A stretch of DNA of 64,000 bases from Ananas comosus. Its lineage: Eukaryota; Streptophyta; Magnoliopsida; Poales; Bromeliaceae. The translations under genes were made by a program, and so were the position numbers. Numbering within the stretch: the first letter of the stretch is position 1; each line of letters starts with the position of its first letter. The DNA lies in assembly GCF_001540865.1 (NCBI RefSeq), contig NC_033644.1, forward strand, positions 6,540,751-6,604,750. Direction: 5' to 3'. The notes under the pieces were generated by a model. That model had not been told where the DNA came from, did not search any database, and saw only the letters and a program-made list of their open reading frames with translations. Below, one piece after another: positions 23,435-36,880 of this stretch.

Positions 23435-23773
23435 CACATGTAGAAAAAAATGCGCTCGATCGTAAAGGCGGTTGTTATAACCGCCTCTACAAAATAATAT
23501 TTATAAAGGTGATTTAAACCATCATTATATTATTACTAAATAAATAAATAAAACAAAATAAATAAATTTGTAGAGGTGGTCTAAGCATCCCCGGCGGTCG
23601 ATCAAATTGCCTCTATAATGTAGAGGAGGTGTTTACACTGGCGGTCTAGATCGGTTATAATGTCGATCGAGGAGGTGTCTACGTTGGCGGTCTAGATTGG
23701 TTGTCACAACTGCCTCTACAATTCGTAGAGGACAATTAAAAATTACCTTTACGACTGCCTTTTTTTAGTGTAC
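23435..23773. mobile_element. Short CACTA-like non-autonomous element
   Basis: Subterminal GGCGGTTGTTATAACCGCC and several GTAGAGG/CCTCTAC units occur, and the right end TTTTTTTAGTG is the reverse complement of CACTAAAAAAA. Short inverted subterminal repeats with a CACTA end are typical of En/Spm elements. The left end is imperfect. Confidence 0.5.
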
Positions 23774-24234
23774 ATCTTGTTAAATTATATAAAATAACTA
23801 TTTATCACTACTAGCTTAAGCTTGTAGAGAATTCGAACTCAAGACCTCTTATTATGAAACAATTAATCATTTATCACTATGCACAAAGATATATTCAAAG
23901 GTTGAGATAATTCGTTTGGATTTTAGTTAAAATAAAAAAGAATTTGATAAATTATGCAAGTGAGTAAATATAAACTGTATGGATAAGCTCAATCTGTTCT
24001 ACGAAGATTTGTGTAATAGGACAGGCGTACCTTGTAGAATTTTCACTCCAATCAAGTTCTAATCCACGTCCAATCTAATGCCAAATGTTGCGTTTCGTTT
24101 GGTTAATTGGCTTTCCCGTCCCTTTTTGGAGACGCTTTCGTAATGCGTTTGGCATTGTTCACGTTTTTTCCATTTTAGTTTTGTTTTAGTTTGCACAATC
24201 ATTATTCTTCTCAAGCAAAAAGTAGTTACTAGCA

Positions 24235-24236
<2 letters not shown>

Positions 24237-24274
<38 letters not shown>
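24237..24274. repeat. Poly-T run (38 T)
   Basis: A homopolymer in AT-rich spacer. No retroposon body adjoins it on either side that I can recognise. Confidence 0.9.
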
Positions 24275-24276
<2 letters not shown>

Positions 24277-24479
24277 TCAATCTAGAACAGGAGCAAATAT
24301 AGCAATAAATAATATTCAGCGTAGTTACCACCTTTTCTACTAAATAAAAAAACAAATAATATATGGCCAATTTGCATAAAAAATCTATCAGTTTTGAGTT
24401 TTTACAAAAATAGACTGTCCTTTTAAATTTTATAGATTTGTTCTGAATTTTAATAAACTGATCAAAATACTTTTATTCC

Positions 24480-26470
24480 TCTTTCTCTTTCTATTTTTTT
24501 CACATTCTTTTTTTCTGTTCGGTACATCTTCTACCTCCTCGCCTTTTCTGGAATTTTCACGCTCGTCCTTTTTTATTTTTTCCCTCGTCCCTCGTCATCT
24601 CCTCTATCGGCTCTGCGGTCCTCAACAACGTAATGAGGACGGTGCCGACGGAGGAGAAGGATGGAGTGAATGGAAGCACTGAGGTCGTGGCCGAGGCTGT
24701 GCTCGCTATTGCCCGTGAGGGTTAGGATGAAGACACGTCCGTGCTTCTCCAAGGAGCGAAAAAAGAATGCAGAGAATAGGAAAAAAAATAATAAGAATAA
24801 AAAGAAAAAATAAAAAAAAAATATTTTTTCTTCTTGAAAGATTATTATGTTTTATCGCTGCTACAGAAAAGACCAAAAAACAGAGAAGAAAGAAGAAGAA
24901 AATAAAATTGTACTATTAAGATAGAGTTATACTGTTTCTAAAAAAATGCACTATTTGAGCAAATAAATGTTGCACTCTTTGAGAAGAAAATTATACTCTT
25001 TGAGATGAAAGCTGTACTTTTTGAACGAAAGTTGTACTTTTGAATGATAGTTATACTTTTTGAAAGAAAGTTACACTCTTTGTTCTAATAATGCAAATTA
25101 ACATATAATAATGGTGTGGTATTACCTATGATGTCTAAATAGTATTTGAAACCGTGGAAGTTTTCGATGACAACATTGATGTCGACGACAAGGAAGACGT
25201 TGGCGGCTGCAAAAAGAAATCCGACTCGCCGAAGAGATCAACAAGGTTGCGGCGCCCAGATGCACATGTGCCGTGAACACCTGGAGAACGCCTCGCAGTG
25301 TCCAGACACATGCACGCCGTTGAGCGCTCGGAGCAGCGCCTTTACCTTAGCCTTTCCCCTCGCACTCCTGCTGTCGCCGCCACCACCGCCCTCCACCAAA
25401 CTCCCTTACAAAAGGAAGAAAAAAAAATAAAAAGAAAAAATAAAAAAAATTTCTTCTTGTAAGATCATTATGTATCATCGCTATTATAAAAAAGGCCAAG
25501 AATCAGAGAAAAAAAAGGAAGAAGCAACACTGTTAATATTGCACTATTTCAAAAAGAAATTACATTATTTTAGAATAACATTGCACTCTTTGAGATAAAA
25601 ATTACACTCTTTGAGGCGAAAGTTATACGCTTTGGATGAAAGTTACACTCTTTGTTCTAATAATGCAAATTAACATTTAACAATGGTGTGCCCGCGCCCA
25701 AGGGACCCCCATCTACTCAATCAAGACATGCTCAAGGCAGTAGCGACAGAAGTAGAGGGCGACAGTGGGAGCACGAGGGGGAAGACAAAAACCGAGGCGC
25801 TTCTCCTGGCATTCGATAGCGTGCGCTCGTCCAGGTGGCGGATCATCGATCTCTTCGACGAGTCGAATTTCTTTTCGTGGTCACCAATGACTTTCTCGTC
25901 GATGTCACAGTCAAAGGCTTCCAAGGCTTCAAATAATATTTAGGCACCATAGGTAATACAACACCATTATTAAATATTAATTTGCATTATCAGAATAAAG
26001 AGTGCAACTTTCTTCAAAAGAGTGTAACTTTCACCCAAAAAGTGTAATTTTTATCTCAAAGAGTGCAATTTTCGCCTCAAAAAGTACAACGTTCGTCTCA
26101 AATAGTGTAATTTTTTTTTTCCGAAATTGTAAATTTACCTTAACAATAACACTTCATCTTCTTCTTTCTTCTATGTTTCTTGATATTCTGTGGTAGCGAT
26201 GATACATATATTTCAAAAAAAAAAAATCTTTTTCATTTTTTATTTTTTATTTCTTTTTCTATCCTATGGATTTTTTTTGTTTCTTGGATAAACGCGAGCG
26301 CGTCTTTGTCCTAAACCTCATGCGCAATAGCGAGCATCGCCACGGCCATGGCTTCATTGCCTCCATCCACTCCGTCCTCACCTGTGCCCGCCAGCTCCAA
26401 TTCCTCAACCTTTGGTATAGGATCTCCATCACTCGCACCTGTGCCACCTATTAATCCACAGATAAAAAAG
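24480..26470. mobile_element. Complex fold-back block with coding-like arms and 19-bp tandem arrays
   Basis: Order: segment X (about 24600-24760, plus), array of about 19-bp units (24955-25085), segment Y (25140-25430), a second array (25545-25660), Y inverted (25680-25945), array inverted (25985-26120), X inverted (26270-26460). The array unit reads roughly TTACACTCTTTGAGATGAAAG. X and Y are GC-richer than the surroundings. The frames of the two Y copies give similar acidic-basic peptides (..EVFDDNID.. / ..EAFDCDID..), both ending in KRS. I recognise no family. Structure suggests a fold-back or Mutator-type element that may have picked up host exons. Confidence 0.55.
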
Positions 26471-26989
26471 TTTAAATTTTTTTCTTTTACATTTTGCATT
26501 CCTATCAATTATTAGCGTTTCAATTAATATAATATATTTTCATTTTTTACTTTCAGTTTGTAGATTATAGTAGTGCAAATGATCCTTTTCCTAACATCAG
26601 GTCATCATTTTCAAGTCATGAGCCTTCAAATGCTGATCTTCGTGGCCGAACTATTTGAGAGCAATCATTGGAGACATGAGTTATATTTTGATATGCTTAA
26701 GAACTCATGAATTTCCTTCTAATCATTTGATTTTTGAAGTTTAGACTTATATTTTCTATTTTGGTGTATTAAAAGTGATACTCTACTATATTAAGTCTGT
26801 TTTGGTGTATTAGAAGTGATACTCTACTATGTGAGGGTTGGCCTGTTATTGAAATTTGACACTTGATGCTATGTTAAACTTTTTACAATATATTTATTGC
26901 ATTTCACCTTAGTTTATTTTCAATTTTGTATTCTTTTGCTAATCTGGTATCAGTAAGTTTGACTTAAAAAAATGTAGCAATTGTATGTT
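26471..26989. other. AT-rich spacer
   Basis: No gene is seen. A short direct repeat (TTTTGGTGTATTA(A/G)AAGTGATACTC) occurs twice at about 26758-26830. Confidence 0.5.
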
Positions 26990-27523
26990 ACAAATTTATA
27001 ATTAAATAATCACTGAAATTTTGGAAATTATGTAGCGGCGGTTTAAAACGCCTCAATAGGAAACAATTAACATTCTATTTTTATATGTATAGGCGGTTAA
27101 AACTGCCGCTAGTAACAAAACTATAAAAAAAATATTTACTTAGTGGCAGTTTACACCGCCGCTACATATTCTATGAAAAAGTTTTGGGTGAGAGAAAAAG
27201 CGTTTAAAACCGCCGCTATCGACCACCGCTACGTATTCTGACCTACCCGGCGGTATATAGCGGCGGTTTAAATCGCCGCTACATATTCTATGAAAAAGTT
27301 TCGGGTGAGAAAAGAAGCGTTTAAAACCGCCGCTACCGACCGCCGCAAACTATTTGACCTACCCTGGCGGTCGTGGAAACCGCCGCTACAATGTAGGGAC
27401 AGTGGTATTCACGGCGTTCTACCGGCGGTTAGTAAACCGCCGCTAAGTTTTGTAGGGGCGGTTTAAACCGCCGGGAAAGGTCAAGAAAACCGCCGCCAAA
27501 AGTCTCTTTTCCTGTAGCGGGTG
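26990..27523. mobile_element. CACTA (En/Spm-like) terminal region
   Basis: About ten copies of a palindromic unit near GCGGCGGTTTAAACCGCC fill the stretch, and it ends CTCTTTTCCTGTAGCGGGTG, a CACTA-type terminus when reversed. No transposase is seen. It is the subterminal region of a non-autonomous or truncated element. Confidence 0.7.
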
Positions 27524-27789
27524 TACTTCCGAAAAGCATTATGTACATCACCGCTATTTTACAGCAAATTCGAAAAAGAAAAGTGTAAAGAGAGAGAACA
27601 ATTAATTTTCAGAATGGAAACAACACTCAAATCCCATTCTACCTCCAATTTTGTTGTTGTGTCATTGAAATAGATTTCACTTGAAGAAGGCATGTCCGCA
27701 ACATGAACTTCCTATAAATCAATAAGAAAAAGGGGAAGCATTTAGAATAAGTTTGCTATCAAGTCGTTTTCAATGTTGTCTTCCAAATC

Positions 27790-28210
27790 GACAACGACTC
27801 CATTAAATTTGATTTAGAAATTTAAAGTACTTAAAAATAAATTTTGTGATATTTTATATCATTTATTTAGTAATCGAAAATGTTCAAAATTGATGGTTGA
27901 ATATAAAAATCTCATAAAAAGTGATGACATGACACTAAAATTTTAGATCAAATATATTGATCTTGTTTTATATAATATAAAAAAAAATTATCAAAATTTT
28001 ATGTGATTTGAATTTTTTTTTATATCGTTAAACTTGCAAATGGGTCAAAACGGCCATTAAAATTATTAATTTTAGGCCCCTTCAATCACTAGATAAATGA
28101 CATCGAAAAATAGCAAAATTTAGTTTCTAACTAATTCAGATAATCTAAATCAAGTCTAATTGAGCCAATCATTGATTTTGAAGTCTCATCATCAAAAACT
28201 ATTTGATAGC
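27790..28210. mobile_element. Degenerate fold-back MITE (family of 53462-54515)
   Basis: It has the family's internal order: '..CTCATAAAAAGTGATGA..', 'GATCTTG', '..CGTTAAACTTGCAAATGGGTCA..AACGGCC', and 'CACTAGATAAATGACATC'. Ends are eroded. No coding capacity. Confidence 0.5.
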
Positions 28211-28254
28211 ATGGAGGCAACAATGCTTCTGGAAGCACACAAACCGGAATATAT

Positions 28255-28515
28255 CTATACTATATATAAAAGTGGAGTTCGGCTAGGATACTATTGATAG
28301 CACCAAGCGTTTGGTGCTATTGAGTTTTCTGCCGTTAGATTTAACCCTTTGACTATTTTTATCCGTTAGATTAGACTATTAAACCAATAACTCACTCAAT
28401 CCTAGGGGGCCCACACATCCTAACCGTACATTTTTTCATTCAAGGGCCGAAACCTAATAGCACCAATAGCTTTGTGCTATTGATAGTATTCCAGTCTAGT
28501 TCTATAAAAGTGTAT
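28255..28515. mobile_element. MITE with TAGCACCAA-type inverted ends
   Basis: The left arm (GGATACTATTGATAGCACC at about 28285) and right arm (TGCTATTGATAGTATTCCAG at about 28473) are inverted copies. Both inner borders carry a smaller GCACCAA(n)TTGGTGC hairpin. It is non-coding. Confidence 0.65.
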
Positions 28516-29800
28516 AAAAAATCTTATAATGACAAATAGAATAAAAAAATAAAAGAATATTTCCTTGGTATTTAATCTTCTACTTGTACTTGCGCTGATA
28601 TAAGATGTTGAGAATCCACAACCTGCTTTGATATCATCTACTGTAAATTTGTCTCGAGTCACTTAGTGAGTAAGGCGCATAAGTGGAGCGGTAATTTTCG
28701 AGAACTCCTCCACAAACAGCCAGTTGTACCCTACAAGCCCGATAAAGTTTCAGAATTTAGTGACATTAGTAGGCCGCGATCAATCCTTGATTGCTTCCAC
28801 CCTTATAGGGTACGTCCACTGAGATCCCAATTTCAAAAATTACATACCCCAAAAATGCAACTTTTTGGAGCTAAAATTTATATTTTTTTTTTCAATTTGG
28901 CAAATAACTTTCACTCCTAAAGAACTTGCAAAACTTCTCTAAGATGCTCCTCATATTTCTCGTCACTTCAGAAGTAGATCAATATGTCATCAATAGAGCC
29001 CACGACAAACCTATTCAGGAATTTAGTGACATTAGTAGGCCATGATCAATCGTTGATTGCTTCCACCCTTATAGGGTACGTCCACTGAGATCCCAATTTC
29101 GAAAATTACATACCCCAAAAATGCAACTTTTGGGAGCTAAAATTTATATTTTTTTCAATTTGGCGAATAACTTTTACTCCTAAAGAACTTGCAAAACTTC
29201 TCTAAGATGCTCCTCATATTTCTCGTCACTTCAGAAGTAGATCAATTTGTCATCAATAGAGCCCACGACAAACCTATTCAGGAAAGGCTTAAGACACAAT
29301 TCATAAGATCCAGATAGGCTGCTGGGGCATTGGAGAGCACAAACGACATTATGATAAATTCATAATGACCGTATCATGCCCTAATGGCCGTTTTATGTAC
29401 ATCCTCTAGCTTAATCTTTAGTTTATAGTATTCCAACTAAAAATCAATTTTAAAATACATTCGAGACCCCTATAACTGATCAAACATATCACCAATGTAC
29501 GATAGTGGATACTTGTTCTTTATTGTGATTTGATTGAGCTCCTTATAATTCACACACAACCGTAAAGACTCATTCTTTTTCTTTATAAATAGCACCAGAG
29601 CTCCCTATAAGAATACACTATGTTTGATGAAGCTTTTCTCTTGTAGATCTTGTAATTTACCATTAAGCTCCCTTAACTCTTCTGGCCATTGGGTAGGGTG
29701 CCTTTGATATCGCAGTCTCGAAAACCATGTCAATTACAAACTCCCGATCTGGCAATATTCCAGGTAGCTCCTTTAGGAAACATCTAGAAACTCTCAAGCT
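28480..29800 (-). pseudogene. Ancient gypsy pol fragment, minus strand
   Basis: On the minus strand the order of reverse transcriptase motifs is visible: a decayed '[11 protein letters not shown]' segment at about 29550-29600, '[11 protein letters not shown]' near 29310-29340, then a DDILIY box near 28985 and SDEKYEEHLREVLQVL. Stops and frameshifts are frequent. The DDILIY portion and downstream sequence occur twice as a tandem duplication of about 265 bp (28751-29015 and 29016-29282). No LTR pairs with it. Confidence 0.75.
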
Positions 29801-29969
29801 ATGGGGATGACCTCGAGCACTGGAGATTCAGCTTGATCCTCCACCACTGTGGCCAAATAGACACAATGATTTATTATATCATTTGCCTACATGATTGTCC
29901 TAATCTTTTCTTATCAGTAACCAACCATTTGGTTTGATTTCGCTTCTTGCTAAATATCTCATGGAGAGC

Positions 29970-30150
29970 CGAAAGCAATTGGCATTCCTCCAATCAGTAG
30001 GCACTTAGAATTGCAGAAAATCGACATCCCTATGTATGATAGAGGGAGTCGAGGGTAATCAACATCTCCTGATATGGATAGGGAGTTGAGAGAAATCGAC
30101 ATCTTCTGATATGGGATAGGGAGTCGAGGGGAATTGGCATCTCCCAAGTG
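29970..30150. repeat. Minisatellite, about 45-bp unit
   Basis: Three to four imperfect copies contain AATCGACATC(C/T)..TGATATGG(G)ATAGGGAGT(C/T)GAG. On the minus strand it encodes a repeated 16-residue unit (..PRLPIPYQKMSI.. / ..PRLPLSYIGMSI..), which is probably incidental. Confidence 0.65.
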
Positions 30151-30681
30151 ACACTTCCGAAAGGTCGCAACTTGTATTTTAATTATACCCTAAATTTTCA
30201 CAACTTTTAGGATTGATTACGATGTTCATTTACACACATTCTCTTGTTCTCTAACTCAAGTTTTGCTTGGAGTTGAAATGTCACTGTCTCACACCCTACA
30301 TTCTATCATAGGTTCAATGTCACTATTATTTCCCCTATATTCCAAGGTACACATGATATTCAACTTGAATATAATATATACTTTTCTTTTAGCATAGGAA
30401 AGGGATAGAATCCTTATTTTCCATTGATCAAATGCTCCTTAGCACAATGATCTCTTAGATCTCATAACGTACAACTAAATATGTTTTAATTGGATAACAA
30501 ATGCAAAGGAACAAAGAAAACTTTAGACAAAAGGGAGACTAAATCCATTTTGGCGATATTCCCCACCTCTACTAAGATCTTCTTAGGAGATGCTTTTTGA
30601 TCTTAATAGAACATCAAGAACAGTTCTAACTAAGTTAGAACCCTAAAATCTCTTATTCAGGAAACCCCCACAAAACAAACC

Positions 30682-32166
<1,485 letters not shown>

Positions 32167-32728
32167 CATAATATACCGAATCCCCGCGCAACGCTAACTT
32201 TGATCGAATTGATCAAAGTGAGGCATGAGTGTGATAAGTGACGTCCCTGAGTTGCCTTGGAGGCGCGTGGATGGTTAGAAGTGAGTTTCGGTTGAATTTT
32301 AAGTGTTTTCGGCGCAAACCGGACGCGAAAACGGACCCTAGAACATTGCTGCTGTGAGACTGCAGCTTTGGCATTGAGTACTGGTACCAAGCCAATGCGG
32401 TACCGATACCCAATAGAAGAAAAAAATGGGCAGCTCTCAGGTTGGTGATGCCGAACTGCGTACCGGTACCTAAGGTTGGGTACCGGAACCTCGCGAGCAA
32501 ACCGGAAGGACCATCTCTCGGGTTTGGGAGGCTGTTTGAGTGTGTACCGGTACCGCGTAGCCAGTACTGGTGCTAGACTGGTTGTGTACCGGCACTGGAA
32601 TCGTGTACCAATACTCCAAGATGGACCAAAGCCTGCGTAGCTCTTAGGTTGAGTGGCTGGTACCGGTACTGTGTACCTGGTACTACTACTGGGAGCCCGC
32701 GTACCGGTACTCCAACTCGAGTACCGGT
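32167..32728 (+). mobile_element. 5' LTR of gypsy element 2, first part
   Basis: The LTR starts at 32167 (CATAATATACC, against TGTAATATATC in the 3' LTR, so the terminal TG reads CA). It runs in parallel with 42967-43510 up to the palindrome at 32721-32728, where another LTR is inserted. Perfect GTACCGGTAC copies are at 32460-32469, 32544-32553, 32660-32669 and 32701-32710. Confidence 0.85.
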
Positions 32729-35100
32729 TGTCATGCCCCGAATTACTCGTTTCCTCGAACACGCTAACATACCCGCAGTATACATAGAAATTTCTCCTGT
32801 ATATGAAGCGAAGCTGTACCTGTACCTGTAATCATACAACACTACAACCAGTAGTATAGAGCTGCTAAAAAGAAAACATATATAATAACAAAGGTTCACT
32901 ATACATACATAATATCCTGGTATACAAAAATCACTCGCTCCAGTGAGATACAAACATCAGTATGTATAATAACCTAAAAACTACAACTACCTGTAGCTGG
33001 TACTCCTCTAACTCTGTGACTCGTCAGGAAGGACTCTAACTCGCAACACCCTTTCCACGATCAGTATCAGCAGTAGCAGCAGCCGCAACCGAAGGCTCTG
33101 CAAAAGATCCACAACTGGGCGTGAGAACTACTGCAAAAAGAAGTAGTCCTTAGTGGGTACCGCTACCGACTTCAACGGCTCACCCACTAAATCTACAGAT
33201 GATATGCTCAATGATAGTAAAGAACTGGAAATAATTTACAGTTATATGCCACTATACTATCATAATCCAACACTAGTAGAATAAGGCAAGCTCTGACCCA
33301 ATCTTACTAGGGACTATGAAAACACTCGTCCCGCCTGTCGAGACTACACAGCTACCTCCACGCTAGGCCGTCAGTGGAGAGCAAGTCCAACCAGGACAAA
33401 CCGACATCAACGCAAAAACACTAAGCTCGACTCCGGAGTGGCACTCGTGGGCGCTATCCAACCGAGTATGCAAGCGTATCTCTGCCGAGCTCAATCAGGC
33501 TCTCACAGGCTATAGTCAAAGTAAATAGAGTCTAACAACCAAACTCACGTGCCCTCGGCACAATCTGATGCAAAAACAGTAATCTGGGTCTACCGTAAAC
33601 CTCAACTGCACCCGTTAGTCCGGAACAGCCTAAACACTGCTGTAAAAATAAGCTCGGCATCTAAGCACGAGCGTAAATACATTCTACACTAATCAGGGTA
33701 TCCACTGCCTATAAACTATAGCAATACAAACTAACTACGGCTCCTAGAGCTAAATATGGTAGTTTTAATATATGACGGTGTAGAAACGCAAGTTTTCTGC
33801 TAAGTCAATTCCAAGTCCAACATATATATTTAACTAACATTTTAAGCTCCAAACTCAGATTTCATAAGCATGCAAATCACTAGTTTGAGCTAAAAACATG
33901 ATATACAAATGACTAAACATACATGCTGTCAACTACGAAGCTTAGGAGGAGATTCGAAAATTCCGGTAGCTTAAACATCAACCCACCTCTAGCGCTAATC
34001 CACGATAGCGATGGGGCGCCGGAATACCCTGCCACGACCAGCAGCAATCCAGCAACAAGCTCTCTAAGGGTCTACACACAAAAATCACCAAAACTCCATC
34101 AATAACCCAAAATTCAGCACTTAAAATGTCAACTTCACCTTCTAATCTTCAAATCAGGTGAGAGAAGGTTCCAAATCCAGAGAACTATGATGAAGTATCA
34201 CCCTCTGGTTCAAAATCTAACTTCCTCCAAAGATTGCATCAAGAAAAACCAACAAAACTCAGATTCAAGTCCAAAACACCAACATCTCAGAAAAACACGA
34301 AATTGGCTATACAAACCTTAATCAATTTCTGTCAAGTTTGCTCCACGAATTCTCCAAGAAGTCAGCTAACCACAAATCAAGTTTCACAGCAATTCGATCC
34401 TCCTACGTCGCACACGAGCCAAAACACCGAAGGTCGCTGCTGTAATTCTACTGATACTGCAGTCCTCAAGCTTCAATTTGTGGAATTTGGAATAATTTGG
34501 AGAATTTAGAGGGGTTGGAATGCAAATTATGGGTTCTCTGTGGAGGAGGGGTGAAAAGGCTTCAATGTTGTCGAACACAAGCTATTTATAGGGAGGTGGA
34601 AGGGTGAAATAAGCCTCAAGAACAAAAGCTGCTAACCTGCTGTCCCTGCAGAAGTGGTAACTTTCAGACGCGCTAAACCAAAAACTGGGCATCCGAAATC
34701 TCCTGGCTATACAAAAGCTCCACATCGGTTCCTCCGCCCGCGGTATGCTGCGCCCGAAACTTGGTCCGGCGGATCTCACCAACCACCAGACACGTGTTAG
34801 CGCGTTCGATACTCCCAAAGCAAAACTTTCAGACCCACTTCTGGGCGCCCGGAATATAGGATCCAAATTGGCTTCCAATTTCAGTTAAATTCAGTACAAT
34901 TCGACACTCAAGTTCTGGGCGACCCAAACCATGTTCTAGGTGCCCGAAACTGGCAAAACTTTAGTTTTGCTTATTTGAGTGCGCCGAGTCTCTTTTTGCA
35001 TCCATTTCGTGCAAACACGACTCCGACTCAGTCCGACACTCTCCAGATGTGTCGACCAGTCATTAATACTGTAGCCAATCTGATCCAAACCTCCAGAACA
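32729..35100 (-). mobile_element. Solo LTR nested in the 5' LTR of gypsy element 2
   Basis: Read on the minus strand, a 2372-bp LTR runs from TGTTCTGGAGG (35100) to GGGGCATGACA (32729). The host palindrome ACCGGT is present on both sides (32723-32728 and 35102-35107), and the uninterrupted site exists in the 3' LTR (43504-43513). The boundary is uncertain by 1 bp. U3 has GGGCGCCC at 34843-34850 and near-copies (34686-34935); the TATA is at 34590-34583. It is the same family as 16327-18736. No internal domain remains. Confidence 0.87.
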
Positions 35101-35101
35101 C

Positions 35102-36880
35102 ACCGGTACTCAACCTAAAAAGGGTTGAATTATAATGATGTAAAATGGGAAATGTGAGGGGTCTAAATGCAATTGTTGGGGTCTGTATAAAACCCCAACC
35201 CTTACACCTGTTGTTTGCATGTAAAGAAACACTTTGTTTCTTCCTCCTCCTCATCTCCTTCTCTCTCTAGACTTGTTCCCTCAAGGTGGATTGGGAGAGA
35301 AATTGAAGCTAGAACTTGGTGAATTTCGTGGAGAAGAGGCTCAAGAACTAGGAGGGTCTTGTGGAGCAAGAAGCTAAAGTAGGTTTCTTGCAATTTCATG
35401 TTAGGGTTTGATTTAAATACCCTAATTGGTTTAGTTTTGTGATTCTTGGATTTCTAGAGCTTTGTTTATGCTACGAAATTCAAGAAAATTACACTATGAG
35501 AAGTACGTGTGAACCCAAGGGGTAGAAATAGGGTTTTGTAGGAATGGGGATCTAACATGGGTTTCATCTCTTGTATTCCTATTTGAAGGTTAAACCGACG
35601 AGTTGGGAGGCTCGGATCGAAGTTTCGACGAGTCTACAACAAGTTATTGAGAAAAATCCTCATTTGACTTTCGTTTGTCGTGGGTCGAGAGAAGTAGACG
35701 TCTAAAAATCGCGAGGCTTGGTTTCTCACACTCCGGCGTCCTTACGAGGTGGGTGGTGCTATCCGAAGTCTTCGAATGACCTATTATATCTTTGTCATCT
35801 TGTTGAGCATATATGTATATGTATAGTATGGCATTCATGCATTGTAGGATTATTATGTGGCTAAGATGTGGGCAATCTTGCATGCTTTCAACGTAGAAAA
35901 CATGTGAAATGAAGGACCATGACATAGAAACCCTATGAATGTATGAACAAAGTATTGAACTATGACAATAGTAAACAAGGTGATATTGTAACTAGACGGA
36001 ATGAATAGCACCAAGAATTATGAATGATAGACAAAGAGAAACTATGTGAACTTTGTGGCAATAGTGACATGGTATCCTCCAAGTGAGGATTGGATTGTAC
36101 TCACAGGTAGTCTGATTGTTTGAGGGTGGTCGCTCCACTTCCAGCAGTGAGCTCCGGAGTTGGCATCAACTAGGCGGTAGCGGAATTCTCCCCAGCAGAC
36201 GGTCCCGTTGGGTTGTAGTGGTATTCTCCCCAACAAAAGGGATTTGGTTTAGTGAGTTGGGTTTAACCAAATGATTAACCAAGCGGATTGGGTAAAGGTA
36301 AAGGTAAAAGTGAAATGCATGCATCATGAGCATATTACCTCTCGTTCAGTTCTTATACAGGCATTGTAGTAGCATTAGTTGGTTACCTATTTGTTCTTTC
36401 TTTCTACATATGCCTGAGTAGACCTAGTGGGTGAGTCGGCGAGGTCGGCGGCCGAACCCACTGGGACCTTTCATTAGTTCTCACACCACTAACCTTGCAG
36501 ATCCTAGCGCGAGCGGGCGGTCGAGGATCGCAGCAAGGGCATCGTGCCCTAGGTACTGGGCCTCCTTCGAGTTTAGTTTACACGCTTTTTTGTTTCATCT
36601 TTTCTACTTGATGAAATAGATATGTAAAAGAGATGATGTTATGTACTTGAAGGATGTAATATGTACTTGGCAAATGAATGTAATAGAATATGACACTTTG
36701 TATTTTGTTTAAAGTATTCAAGATACAATGAATGTATAGCTAGTTCGTACTTTCACTTGCTTTTGAAGTTGCTTGCCCTCGTGCAAGCTATATATATTGA
36801 AATTAATCCTGGGCAAATTCTCCATACATGCTTTGTGGTCGTGGAGCCTAGAGCGGACAGGGGAGGTTCTGTCCGTTCGG
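35102..36880 (+). mobile_element. 5' LTR of gypsy element 2, second part
   Basis: It continues 32167-32728 and matches 43505-45293 closely. A TATA box (TATAAAA) is at 35186-35192, followed by a pyrimidine-rich start region. The last 39 bp of the LTR, including the GGGGCATGACA terminus, are missing because CACTA-like sequence begins at 36881. Confidence 0.87.

Noticed and set aside
25146..25943. Two short plus-strand genes
   Set aside because: They are inverted copies of one segment within a fold-back block, without starts or domains that I recognise.
32381..32729. CRISPR-like repeat array
   Set aside because: The repeats are 10-bp palindromes at irregular spacing in a plant LTR, with no constant repeat/spacer structure.
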